Positions 1 to 6,593 of a stretch of DNA of 7,997 bases are shown here, piece after piece. Where the stretch lies: positions 1 through 7,997 of the forward strand of contig JBKPSC010000408.1 of the NCBI GenBank assembly GCA_046734915.1, given 5' to 3'. The notes below the pieces were generated by a model. That model was not told the DNA's origin. It was given only the letters and a program-made list of their open reading frames with translations, and ran no database searches. The position numbers and the translations under genes were made by a program. The first letter of the stretch is position 1, and each line of letters starts with the position of its first letter. This DNA is from VFZL01 sp046734915. Lineage in GTDB: Bacteria > Acidobacteriota > Vicinamibacteria > Vicinamibacterales > CAVVIG01.

Positions 1-1
1 T

Positions 2-82
2 CCCAACCTCACGGTCAAGGACACCAGGAAGCTCGAGAAAATCGGCGCAGCGGTCGAGGAATTCCTCGAACGGATTGCATAG
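2..82 (+). CDS. C-terminal end of a tandem-array paralogue (5' end outside window)
   Basis: The first bases encode 26 residues, beginning PNLTVKDTRKLEKIG and ending in a TAG stop. They match the C-termini of the two complete 209-aa proteins encoded at 6594-7223 and 7269-7898, which read HPDLTVTEIHRLKQIGKAVDELL and SPNLTGAETRRLERAGKAMDEFL. The gene is therefore the last part of another full-size member of that family. The body lies upstream of the window. The following miniature paralogue starts 39 bp after the stop, so the two are probably co-transcribed. The function is unknown. The matching C-terminal segment is predicted by eye to be a single amphipathic helix. Confidence is high for family membership, although only about one eighth of the protein is visible. 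Confidence 0.85.
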   Translation, partial: PNLTVKDTRKLEKIGAAVEEFLERIA

Positions 83-97
83 CTCAACGCTCAGATC

Positions 98-113
98 AAC
101 ACAACCGAAGGAG
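98..113 (+). repeat. Conserved leader/Shine-Dalgarno block shared between array genes (copy 1)
   Basis: The 12-mer AACACAACCGAA (98-109) overlaps an AAGGAG ribosome binding site (108-113) lying 8 nt before the ATG at 122. The same 12-mer occurs at 7242-7253, again followed by AAGGAG and an 8-nt gap to ATG, in front of the paralogue at 7269. Conserved spacer sequence between array members indicates that the duplication unit included the intergenic DNA. The strong Shine-Dalgarno site also fixes the start of the 74-aa gene. Confidence 0.75.
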
Positions 114-121
114 AGTGCACT

Positions 122-346
122 ATGACAACGCAAACAGCTACGAGACCGGAATCGGACCAGATGCTCGAGAGGAAGCTCCAGCGGCTGCGCGAGGTCTACG
201 CGACGGGCCCTGAGGTGGGGAAAGCGGCGCTGGAGAAGGTGCTCGGAGAGCTCACATCGTTTGCGGGGACGCGAGCACGGGTGGAAAGCGCCGGGCGGAC
301 ACAGGTCGGTAAGGCGGTCGACGAGCTCCTCGACAAGATCAACTAG
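122..346 (+). CDS. Miniature tandem-array paralogue lacking the central core (74 aa)
   Basis: This is a 74-aa soluble protein of unknown function. Residues 17-59 (ERKLQRLREVYATGPEVGKAALEK... to ...ESAGR) align with residues 18-61 of the 209-aa paralogue at 7269. Residues 61-74 (QVGKAVDELLDKIN) align with the last 14-15 residues of the full-size proteins. About 135 central residues are missing in frame, including the whole conserved HDMRFVF/DNDT/LFAT/DGD core. The Thr-rich tail MTTQTAT resembles the MATQAAT tail of the 7269 protein. The start is supported by AAGGAG 8 nt upstream and by the leader shared with the 7269 gene. No signal peptide or membrane segment is seen. What remains is two predicted helical regions. 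A stem-loop terminator follows 14 bp after the stop, so this is the last gene of the upstream arm. It could be a decaying copy. However, the intact frame, good ribosome site and conserved ends fit a functional small protein, perhaps one that binds its full-size relatives (inference). Confidence 0.8.
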   Translation: MTTQTATRPESDQMLERKLQRLREVYATGPEVGKAALEKVLGELTSFAGTRARVESAGRTQVGKAVDELLDKIN

Positions 347-359
347 CGCGACCGACGGA

Positions 360-395
360 ACGCACGCTCTTCCTCTCAGCGTGCGTCTTTCCTTC
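360..395 (+). terminator. Rho-independent terminator of the upstream array arm
   Basis: A perfect 9-bp stem, ACGCACGCT (360-368) and AGCGTGCGT (378-386), encloses a 9-nt pyrimidine-rich loop. It is followed by CTTTCCTTC, a moderately T-rich tract. It lies 14 bp after the stop of the 74-aa gene, where an operon terminator is expected. The T tract is interrupted, so termination may be incomplete. Confidence 0.7.
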
Positions 396-728
396 GGCTC
401 GCGAACGACGCGGTCTTCTCGAACGTCGTCGATTGCTCGATGCGCCGCGGTCGCCTCGATGGTGCATCGCGTCGACGTGAGAAGCCACCTCGCGCATTCC
501 GAGCTGACCTCGAGGAGTGACGCAACGAGCCACTTTCAAGGGTTCCGCGCCACCGCCCTGCGTGCTAGAGTGCCTGATTCGTTGACGGCCCGCTGACGCC
601 TCGAGCGCATCGGGCCGGGCTTTCAGTCGCACGATTCATCGGCGAATGGTATGAGATGCACCATAAGCCGTATGGCCTCGATCGGTTCACATGCTCGTGG
701 CATCGCCGGTCGTCGCCTTGAGCCACAC
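396..728 (+). promoter_or_regulatory. Non-coding gap before the sensor kinase, weak candidate promoter
   Basis: No convincing gene was found between the terminator and the kinase. Open frames here lack ribosome sites and resemble no family. The best promoter-like signal is an extended -10, TGCTAGAGT (563-571). At 17-bp spacing the -35 position is only TTCCGC (543-548), so the call is weak. A CACTTTCAAG string (531-540) just upstream resembles the CACTTGAAA and CACTTCAAG strings before the sigma-54 activator gene (5041-5049, 5064-5072). That could be a shared operator or chance. Confidence 0.3.
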
Positions 729-3700
729 ATGAGCCTGCGAATCCTGATCGTCGCGACTGCGATCACATTTGTGGTCGCGGTTCGGCCGGCCGTTGCGCTC
801 GATCCAAGCGCGCGAATCACTCAGTATCGGCACACCGCGTGGCGGGTACAAGAAGGCGCGTTCGAGTCAGCCGCCAACGCGATCGCCCAAACGGCGGACG
901 GCTACATCTGGATTGGGACCGACTCAGGATTGGTGAGATTCGACGGCGTCCGTTTTCAACGTTGGAAGTCCGCGCCGGACAAGGACGCGTTCAACACTGC
1001 GGTCGTCTCGTTGCTGGGTGCATCCGACGGAACTCTCTGGATCGGCACGGACATCGGCCTTCTGAGTTGGAAGAACGACCATCTCCAGGAGCACGTCTCT
1101 GGTCGAATCGGTGCGATTCTGGAAGATCGCCAGCACAGGATTTGGGTGGCGCGGTCCAGGATGCTGCGCGCGCGCGATCTCGGCGTGCCCACGGCGCTCA
1201 GCGGTGGACTATGTCAGGTCGTAGGTGACCACACCGGGTGCATCGGAAGTGACGACCGAATGCGGATCTTTACCGCCGATGCGCTGTCCGAAGATGTCGA
1301 GGGCAATCTCTGGATTGGGGCGCCGAATCAGTTGATGCGATTGCGTGATGCCTCTTTCGACCAGTACTTGAGAGAGCAGCTCGAGGAGCCGCCGGGCAGT
1401 TCACGTGCGCGTTACGTGCAGTCCACCTCCAGCATCGCCGTTGCCGCCGATGGTTCCGTGTGGGCCGCCATTCCGCGTGAAAGACTCGGTGTGTTCCGAG
1501 TCGTTCGCGGTCTGCCAGCGAGAGCGTCCTTTCAAGGAATTGACATGGCGGCGGTCACGACGCTCTTCATCGATCGCGATCACTCGCTATGGATGGGAAC
1601 ACGTGCCGAAGGAGTCTATAGAGTGGCCGGTCAGCGCGTGGATCATTTCCGCAGCGAGCACGGCCTCTCGAGCAATGTTGTGAACGGTTTTTTTGAGGAT
1701 CGCGAAGGGAATATCTGGGTGGCGACGTCGCGAGGTCTGGACTGTTTCGCCGAGAGCCCGGTCGTGGCGTTTTCGACGACGAACGAGCTCGCCGCCGCGA
1801 CTGTCCAAGCCGTGCTCGCATCTGACGACGGGACCGTCTGGATCGGCGGTGCAGGAAGTCTGGACGCCCTTCGTGGGGACAAAGTGACCTCGATTCGAAT
1901 GCCGGGACGCTCGCTGACCAGTCTCTGGCGGGACCAGGTGGGACGTCTCTGGGTCGGCACCGACGACGGATTGAGCGTTTACGATCAGGGTCGATTGCGT
2001 CCCATCTACAGACTCGATGGGAGCCCCCTCGGGATGGTCGCCGCGATCGCAGAGGATCGCGACGACAACGTGTGGGTGAGCGTCGATGTCGGGCCCTCCG
2101 AACGCAAGCTGTTCCGAATCCGCGACCTGCGCGTTCAAGAAGAATTTGCTCCCGACCGCATTCCCCTGGTGAGACGCATCGCGGCCGACCCGACCGGCGG
2201 CATCTGGCTGGGATTCGAAGACGGCAATCTTGGTCACTACCAGCGTGGCAAGTTGGAGATCTTTCCATTGCCAAACGGAGCGTCCGCACCGGGTTCAGAC
2301 AGGACCCGGACCAATGCCGAGATCGGATATCTCGGCTTGACTATCGATGCCGACGGATCGGCGTGGGTGTCGACCTGGCGCGGACTGGTTCGTTGGAAGA
2401 ATCATGAGATGAAGGCGCTGACGTCGAAGAATGGCCTGCCGTGCGATGCCATTGTCAGCGCGATCCGGGATGATCAGGCAACGCTGTGGCTCTACACGAA
2501 ATGTGGGTTCGTCGCAGTCACGGATGCGGAACTCGAACGATGGTGGCAGCAGCCAGACCGAATCGTGGACGTCCGAGTTCTCGATGTCCTCGACGGCGCG
2601 GGGCTTCCAGCGGGACCCCGCAGATTTCAACCGGCCGTTTCCAAGTCTCGGGATGGGCGCCTGTGGTTCGTCAATGGCGTAGTGCTGCAAATGATCGACC
2701 CCGGCGGGCTGCGGAAAAATCGTATCCCGCCACCTGTTTACGTCGAGGACGTGCGTGCCGACCGGAAGGAGTACACCGTTGGCGGGATCGTGCGCTTCCC
2801 CGCGCGGAGCCGCGACGTCGAAATCAGTTACACCGGATTGAGCTACTCCATCCCGCAGAAAGTCCGGTTCCGGTACAAGCTCGAAGGGCGCGATCGCGAG
2901 TGGCAGGATGGTGGCACCCGACGTCAGGTGTCTTACAGCGATCTGCCGCCCCGCCTGTACCGATTCCGTGTGATGGCATCCAACAACGAGGGTGTGTGGA
3001 ACGAGACTGGCGCGTCCGTGGATTTCTCCATTGCGCCTGCTTACCATCAGACCGCGTGGTTTCGCACCGTAATGGTCGTCGCGGTGCTGGCGCTGGTGTG
3101 GGCGACGCACAGGTTCCGCGTGCGCCAACTCGCGCACCACTTCGACGCGCGACTCCAGGAGCGAGTCAACGAGCGGACGCGCATCGCGCGCGAGCTGCAC
3201 GACACGCTCCTGCAAAGCTTCCATGGCGTCATGTTTCGCTTTCAGGCGGCGGCTAATGTGCTCCCGGACCGGCCGCTCGACGCCAAGCAGCGATTGGAGA
3301 CGGCCCTCAAGCAAGGCTCACAGGCGATCAGAGAGGGGCGGGATGCGGTGCAGGGTCTCCGCGATTCCACCGCGACCTCGAACGACCTCGCTGTCGCGCT
3401 CAGAGTACTTGGAGAAGAGCTGGCGGCCATTGAAGGCAACGGCACGCACGGCCGAACCGCAACAGTCGACGTCGCCATTCAAGGTACGCCGCACGCCCTC
3501 CGCCCAATCATCCGCGACGAGGTCTATCGGATCGGCAGCGAGGCATTGCGCAATGCGTTCCGGCACGCCCGTGCTCGTCGGGTTGAAGTGGAGATCCGGT
3601 ACGACGCCCGCCAGTTTCAGCTGCGCGTTCGTGACGACGGCGAAGGCATCGCCGCAGGAACCCTTGACGCGCATCGAGCCGGCCACTTTGGCTTGCCAGG

Positions 3701-3866
3701 CATGCGTGAGCGCGCGGAGCAGCTTGGCGGCCACGTCGAGGTGTGGAGCGACGCGGGGATGGGCACCGAAGTCGCTCTCACGATTCCTGGCGCCACGGTC
3801 TATGCGGGACCGCGAACGCGCCGACACTTCTGGCCCTTTGCTGGACGACGACCGGCGCATTCATGA
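729..3866 (+). CDS. Two-propeller (Reg_prop/Y_Y_Y) membrane sensor histidine kinase
   Basis: This is a sensor kinase of about 1045 aa that should autophosphorylate on a histidine and pass the phosphate to the adjacent regulator. The chosen ATG gives a signal peptide: MSLR, a hydrophobic stretch to about residue 18, then AVA before LDPSARI. In-frame ATGs at 651 and 672 would add a basic extension. None has a good Shine-Dalgarno site, so the start is uncertain. Residues about 30-660 carry 14 beta-propeller blades. Each has a W(I/V/L)G-type signature, from YIWIGTDSGL (W61) to RLWFVNG (W646), which suggests two seven-bladed periplasmic propellers. A Y_Y_Y domain (about 668-770) and one membrane helix (about 778-795) follow. 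The HisKA_3 dimerisation helix has RIARELHDTLLQ with phospho-acceptor H824. The HATPase has an N box (EALRNAFRHA, N942), DDGEGI (969-974) and a glycine box (HFGLPGM). Catalytic residues look intact. There is no fused receiver or DNA-binding domain, unlike Bacteroides hybrid systems. The stop overlaps the regulator start, so the pair is translationally coupled. The ligand is not predictable. Relatives bind carbohydrates or other periplasmic solutes (family knowledge). Confidence 0.93.
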   Translation: MSLRILIVATAITFVVAVRPAVALDPSARITQYRHTAWRVQEGAFESAANAIAQTADGYIWIGTDSGLVRFDGVRFQRWKSAPDKDAFNTAVVSLLGASDGTLWIGTDIGLLSWKNDHLQEHVSGRIGAILEDRQHRIWVARSRMLRARDLGVPTALSGGLCQVVGDHTGCIGSDDRMRIFTADALSEDVEGNLWIGAPNQLMRLRDASFDQYLREQLEEPPGSSRARYVQSTSSIAVAADGSVWAAIPRERLGVFRVVRGLPARASFQGIDMAAVTTLFIDRDHSLWMGTRAEGVYRVAGQRVDHFRSEHGLSSNVVNGFFEDREGNIWVATSRGLDCFAESPVVAFSTTNELAAATVQAVLASDDGTVWIGGAGSLDALRGDKVTSIRMPGRSLTSLWRDQVGRLWVGTDDGLSVYDQGRLRPIYRLDGSPLGMVAAIAEDRDDNVWVSVDVGPSERKLFRIRDLRVQEEFAPDRIPLVRRIAADPTGGIWLGFEDGNLGHYQRGKLEIFPLPNGASAPGSDRTRTNAEIGYLGLTIDADGSAWVSTWRGLVRWKNHEMKALTSKNGLPCDAIVSAIRDDQATLWLYTKCGFVAVTDAELERWWQQPDRIVDVRVLDVLDGAGLPAGPRRFQPAVSKSRDGRLWFVNGVVLQMIDPGGLRKNRIPPPVYVEDVRADRKEYTVGGIVRFPARSRDVEISYTGLSYSIPQKVRFRYKLEGRDREWQDGGTRRQVSYSDLPPRLYRFRVMASNNEGVWNETGASVDFSIAPAYHQTAWFRTVMVVAVLALVWATHRFRVRQLAHHFDARLQERVNERTRIARELHDTLLQSFHGVMFRFQAAANVLPDRPLDAKQRLETALKQGSQAIREGRDAVQGLRDSTATSNDLAVALRVLGEELAAIEGNGTHGRTATVDVAIQGTPHALRPIIRDEVYRIGSEALRNAFRHARARRVEVEIRYDARQFQLRVRDDGEGIAAGTLDAHRAGHFGLPGMRERAEQLGGHVEVWSDAGMGTEVALTIPGATVYAGPRTRRHFWPFAGRRPAHS

Positions 3867-4501
3867 CCCCCGGTTCCGACCCCATTCGGATTCTCACCGT
3901 CGATGATCACCCGCTGTTGCGCGCTGGAATCGAGGCGCTGGTGTCCAGCCAGGCAGACATGCGGGTCGTTGCCGAATGCTCGAACGGGCGCGACGCGATT
4001 CAACAATTCCGCACACATCGTCCCGATGTGACATTGATGGATCTGCAAATGCCGGAAATGAGCGGAACCGATGCAATCATCGCGATTCGCAACGAATTTC
4101 CCGATGCTCGCATCATCGTGTTGACGACGTATGCCGGCGACGTCCAGGCGCTGCGTGCGCTTCAGGCCGGCGCTCGCGGATACCTCCTGAAGGATGCGGT
4201 TCAGGGGGAGCTTCTGGATACGATCCGAGCAGTCCACGCGGGAAGAAAGACCCTGTCGCCCACCATCTCACAGGGAATCGCCGAACACGCGACCGACGAC
4301 GCCCTCACGAAAAGTGAAATCGACGTCCTGCGGCTCATCGCGGAGGGAAGGGCGAACAAACAGATCGCCGATCAACTGTCGATCGCGGAAGAGACGGTCA
4401 AGAGCCGCGTCAAGAACATTCTGTCGAAGCTTGGCGCCGACGATCGAACCCATGCCGCCATGATTGGTCTCGCACGCGGCATCATCGCGCTAAGGGGGTG
4501 A
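3863..4501 (+). CDS. NarL/FixJ-type response regulator (receiver + LuxR helix-turn-helix)
   Basis: This is a 212-aa DNA-binding response regulator, the expected partner of the kinase just upstream. Its ATG overlaps the kinase stop as ATGA. A longer upstream frame exists but would run through the kinase C-terminus, so ATG 3863 (MTPGSDPIRILTVDDHPL) is chosen. The receiver domain occupies about residues 8-125, with acidic pocket D14/D15, phospho-acceptor D60 (TLMDLQMPEMSG), conserved T88 (VLTTY) and K110 (GYLLKDA). The LuxR-type DNA-binding domain spans about 147-205, with LTKSEIDVLRLIAEGRANKQ leading into IADQLSIAEETVKSRVKNIL and KLGADDRTHA. Length and domain order are standard. It probably activates sigma-70-type promoters as a dimer when phosphorylated. 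Its targets are unknown. The repeats before the sigma-54 activator gene (5038-5073) are one candidate. Confidence 0.95.
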   Translation: MTPGSDPIRILTVDDHPLLRAGIEALVSSQADMRVVAECSNGRDAIQQFRTHRPDVTLMDLQMPEMSGTDAIIAIRNEFPDARIIVLTTYAGDVQALRALQAGARGYLLKDAVQGELLDTIRAVHAGRKTLSPTISQGIAEHATDDALTKSEIDVLRLIAEGRANKQIADQLSIAEETVKSRVKNILSKLGADDRTHAAMIGLARGIIALRG

Positions 4502-4504
4502 GAT

Positions 4505-4530
4505 GCGTCACTCCAACGAGTGATGATCTT
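4505..4530 (+). terminator. Stem-loop after the response regulator, possible weak terminator
   Basis: A perfect 6-bp inverted repeat, TCACTC (4508-4513) and GAGTGA (4518-4523), has a CAAC tetraloop. It can be extended by a G-T and a C-G pair. It begins 6 nt after the regulator stop and is followed by TGATCTTT, a poor T tract. It could attenuate transcription between the two-component operon and the DoxX gene, stabilise the mRNA end, or be a DNA-binding site. Confidence 0.35.
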
Positions 4531-4589
4531 TCACTGGCTCAGGGCTTCACCCCATTCTTCAACATCCGTACGCTGGTTGGGGGGGCCCC

Positions 4590-5000
4590 TTGAGACGTCT
4601 CTTCTGGACATTTGCCGCCGGTGTACCCGGCGCTGGGCTTTTGGTGATGCGAGTGGTCGCCGCCGCCGCTCTTGGCTTCAAGGCTGTCGGTGGTCTCGCC
4701 GACCAATTCCAAGTCGCATCAGCGCCAATCATCGCTCTTCAAATAGGTGCCGGCCTGCTGCTGCTCGTCGGCCTCTGGACCCCGGTTGCGGGCCTGCTCA
4801 TCGTCGCGCTCGAGGGCTGGCTGCTCTTCGCGCAGCCACACGATCCGTGGCCTCACATCCTGCTCGCGACACTTGGTGGCGCACTGGCGCTCCTCGGGCC
4901 AGGCAAATGGTCGGCTGACGCGCGTTTATATGGATGGAAGCGCGTTGACCTCAGAGATCGACAGACTCGCGCTGTCACGTCTGCGGAACACGAACCGTAG
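4590..5000 (+). CDS. DoxX-family small membrane protein
   Basis: This is a 136-aa integral membrane protein of the DoxX family. Four hydrophobic helices lie at about residues 14-32, 44-62, 64-81 and 88-104. Family-typical features include an N-terminal FWTFAAGVPGAGLLVMR stretch, GLWTPVAG before helix 3, a PHDPWPH loop, and the tail LLGPGKWSADARLYGWKRVD after helix 4. The proposed start is TTG, preceded by a G-run (4579-4585). It is chosen because the FWTF...PG segment before the later ATG (4647, residue 20) is conserved in the family. DoxX proteins are linked to redox or thiol stress in some bacteria, but most are uncharacterised. The gene lies 88 bp after the regulator and 186 bp before the sigma-54 activator, so it may be co-transcribed with the two-component genes. 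The hairpin at 4505-4530 could separate them. Confidence 0.85.
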   Translation: MRRLFWTFAAGVPGAGLLVMRVVAAAALGFKAVGGLADQFQVASAPIIALQIGAGLLLLVGLWTPVAGLLIVALEGWLLFAQPHDPWPHILLATLGGALALLGPGKWSADARLYGWKRVDLRDRQTRAVTSAEHEP

Positions 5001-5037
5001 CTCATGTTTCTCACGCGACGAGATCCGATACCTTGGT

Positions 5038-5073
5038 ATTCACTTGAAATAGTCGCCTCGATTCACTTCAAGT
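5038..5073 (+). promoter_or_regulatory. Paired near-palindromes, candidate operator upstream of the sigma-54 activator
   Basis: ATTCACTTGAAA (5038-5049) and ATTCACTTCAAG (5061-5072) are direct repeats 23 bp apart, about two helical turns. Each carries a 9-bp dyad, ACTTGAAAT (5042-5050, imperfect) and ACTTCAAGT (5065-5073, perfect apart from the centre base). This is the pattern expected for two dimer sites on one DNA face. The only other element seen in 5001-5186 is the ribosome site of the activator. No convincing sigma-70 or sigma-54 promoter was found there. Confidence 0.4.
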
Positions 5074-5174
5074 AGGCTTGGTCAAGTCGGAGAACGCCTT
5101 CAGAATCCGTCGAAACGCCGTGCTCCTGCCGACCGCGAGGCGGCCGGGTTGGGAAACGACTCCGGTATTCGACG

Positions 5175-5180
5175 AAGGAG
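5175..5180 (+). promoter_or_regulatory. Ribosome binding site fixing the activator start
   Basis: AAGGAG lies 6 nt before the ATG at 5187. Together with an in-frame TAG at 5073-5075 and no usable start codon between, it shows that the activator really begins here and does not have an unseen N-terminal sensory domain. Confidence 0.85.
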
Positions 5181-5186
5181 TGTTGG

Positions 5187-6272
5187 ATGGAGGCGCAATT
5201 CGCACACGACGTTCTCGACCGTGTTCGTGAGGACGCCCACTCTGAAACCATCATGCGTGATGGGCGGCCGGGAGCATGGACCATCCTGCAAAAGCATGCG
5301 GCGCCGGCGGAAGTCACGCCCATCGGCAGCAGCCCACAATGGCGTGCGGTGCTGAAACTGGCCAGTCGGGTCGCGGCCACTGAAGCCACGACCTGCTTAC
5401 TCGGCGAGTCGGGCACCGGCAAGGAAGTCATCGCCCGGTTCATCCACCAGCAGTCGGCGCGGCAGCGCGGTCCCTTCGTCGCGATCAACTGCGCCGCACT
5501 GCCGGAGCAGCTGCTCGAATCGGAGCTGTTCGGCTTCGAGCGCGGCGCCTTCACCGGCGCGCAGCACGCCAAGCCCGGTCAGATTGAGCTCGCGTCGGGC
5601 GGCGTGTTGTTTCTGGACGAAGTGACCGAGATGACGCCGACCGCGCAGGGGAAATTCCTGCGCGTGCTCCAGGAGCGGGAGTTCGTTCGCCTGGGCGGCA
5701 CGCGTCAGATTCGGGCGAACGTGCGGGTGATCGCGGCGACCAATCTCGACCTGCACGAGGCGGTCGCCCGCGGCCGGTTCCGCGCCGACCTCTATTATCG
5801 ATTGAACGTCTTCGACATTCACCTTCCGCCGCTGCGGGAGCGACGCGAGGACATCGCGGAGCTCGTGGCCGGCTTTCTTTGCGAGTTCGATCACACAACG
5901 GGTCGCCTCGTCAGAATGTCGTCGGATGCGATGGAGGCGCTGCTCCGGTACGACTGGCCTGGAAACGTCCGCGAGCTGCGCAACGTCATCGAGCGGGCGA
6001 GCATCATCTGCGAGGACGGTCTGATTGACCCTGGCGATCTCTCGCTACGGTCGGCGTTGAAGGACCCGCAGAGCACGCAGCTCGAAGTGATCGAGCGGCG
6101 CGCGATCGAGCGGGTGATGCAAGAAACGAAGTGGAACAAGTTGCGGGCGTCTCGAAAGCTGGGTATCTCGCGAATGCAGCTCTACACGCGGCTGCGCAAG
6201 TACGGCCTGGAGAATCCCGCTGCGCCGTCGAGCGGCGCCGATACGATGGACGACGAACAGGCGGCGCGGTAG
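5187..6272 (+). CDS. Sigma-54-dependent transcription activator without a sensory domain
   Basis: This is a 361-aa bacterial enhancer-binding protein. It should use ATP hydrolysis to remodel sigma-54 RNA polymerase at -24/-12 promoters. Residues 1-45 hold no receiver, GAF or PAS domain. The AAA+ domain follows at about 46-285: Walker A GESGTGKE (73-80), an intact GAFTGA sigma-54 contact loop (120-125), Walker B GGVLFLDE (138-145), candidate arginine fingers R199 and R205 (FRADLYYRL) and sensor II WPGNVRELRN (257-266). The C-terminus (about 304-341) is a Fis-like helix-turn-helix (ERRAIERVM, NKLRASRKLGISRMQLYTRLRKYGL). The length is close to PspF-type activators, which also lack a sensory domain and are controlled by a separate protein or by expression level (family knowledge). 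The next gene downstream has a matching sigma-54 promoter at 6501-6516, so that array is the likely target (inference). How the activator is regulated is not visible. Transcriptional control through the repeats at 5038-5073 is one possibility. Confidence 0.95.
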   Translation: MEAQFAHDVLDRVREDAHSETIMRDGRPGAWTILQKHAAPAEVTPIGSSPQWRAVLKLASRVAATEATTCLLGESGTGKEVIARFIHQQSARQRGPFVAINCAALPEQLLESELFGFERGAFTGAQHAKPGQIELASGGVLFLDEVTEMTPTAQGKFLRVLQEREFVRLGGTRQIRANVRVIAATNLDLHEAVARGRFRADLYYRLNVFDIHLPPLRERREDIAELVAGFLCEFDHTTGRLVRMSSDAMEALLRYDWPGNVRELRNVIERASIICEDGLIDPGDLSLRSALKDPQSTQLEVIERRAIERVMQETKWNKLRASRKLGISRMQLYTRLRKYGLENPAAPSSGADTMDDEQAAR

Positions 6273-6500
6273 TCGTCGCGGACGCTGCAGTAGTTCCAAG
6301 CGCCATTGAGGCCGTCGCCTGGCGCGAAGTGATCACAACGACGTCGTCAGGACGCTGGACGCGAGGCTCATCCGGGGCACGTGTTTCTGCGAACGCACGC
6401 GTGTTTATCCACACACACCCACCGCAGCGCGTCGCTCTCGCGACGCACACATAACCTCCAAACAACACGCGATCTCGAACGACAGCGCTGCGCCCTCGTG
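6273..6500 (+). promoter_or_regulatory. Upstream control region with candidate enhancer (activator-binding) sites
   Basis: No gene is supported here. The region holds several dyads: GTGATCAC (6329-6336), ACGACGTCGT (6338-6347) and, most strikingly, GCGTCGC-TCTC-GCGACGC (6429-6446). The last is a perfect 7-bp inverted repeat. It lies at about -98 to -81 from the predicted sigma-54 start point at 6527, the usual distance range for an enhancer-binding-protein site. GTGTTT also repeats at 6381-6386 and 6401-6406, 20 bp apart. A GCGCCA/TGGCGC hairpin with a 14-nt loop (6300-6325) follows the activator gene but lacks a T tract, so it is not called a terminator. Confidence 0.45.
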
Positions 6501-6516
6501 TGGCGGGTCTGTTGCT
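6501..6516 (+). promoter_or_regulatory. Sigma-54 (-24/-12) promoter of the downstream array
   Basis: TGGCGGGTCTGTTGCT matches the sigma-54 consensus TGGCACG-N4-TTGCW with exact spacing. The invariant GG is at 6502-6503 (-25/-24) and the invariant GC at 6514-6515 (-13/-12), and the full TTGCT half is present. The predicted transcription start is about 6527, giving a leader of about 67 nt before the ATG at 6594. It lies directly downstream of a sigma-54 activator gene and in the right orientation, which strengthens the call well beyond a motif match alone. Confidence 0.8.
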
Positions 6517-6593
6517 GAATGACCCGTCGATCAGGTCGTACATCGAAGCCGCCGGCGACGAAGACGACGAGCCTTCACTGGAGAACGCAGTTT

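Noticed and set aside
261..596. A plus-strand frame overlapping the miniature gene and running into the gap
   Set aside because: It has no ribosome site, crosses the predicted terminator at 360-395, and has an Arg/Ser-rich composition typical of an off-frame reading.
2295..3314. A 339-codon open frame on the minus strand inside the kinase gene
   Set aside because: It lies fully antisense to a kinase whose motifs are intact throughout. Long antisense frames are common in GC-rich DNA, and the translation resembles no family.
4535..4550. A sigma-54-like string before the DoxX gene (TGGCTCAGGGCTTCAC)
   Set aside because: The -24 GG is present, but the -12 element reads TTCA and not TTGC, so the invariant GC is missing.
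5033..5050. A possible sigma-54 promoter (TTGGTATTCACTTGAAAT) before the activator gene
   Set aside because: The GG-to-TTG spacing is one base short and the -12 C is replaced by A.
5397..5894. A 165-codon minus-strand frame opposite the activator gene
   Set aside because: It is antisense to the AAA+ domain with its Walker and GAFTGA motifs, and the translation has no recognisable features.
6519..6593. A 25-codon N-terminal extension of paralogue A from the ATG at 6519
   Set aside because: That ATG lies before the predicted sigma-54 transcript start (about 6527). The added residues have no match in other family members, and ATG 6594 has its own ribosome site and gives the family length.
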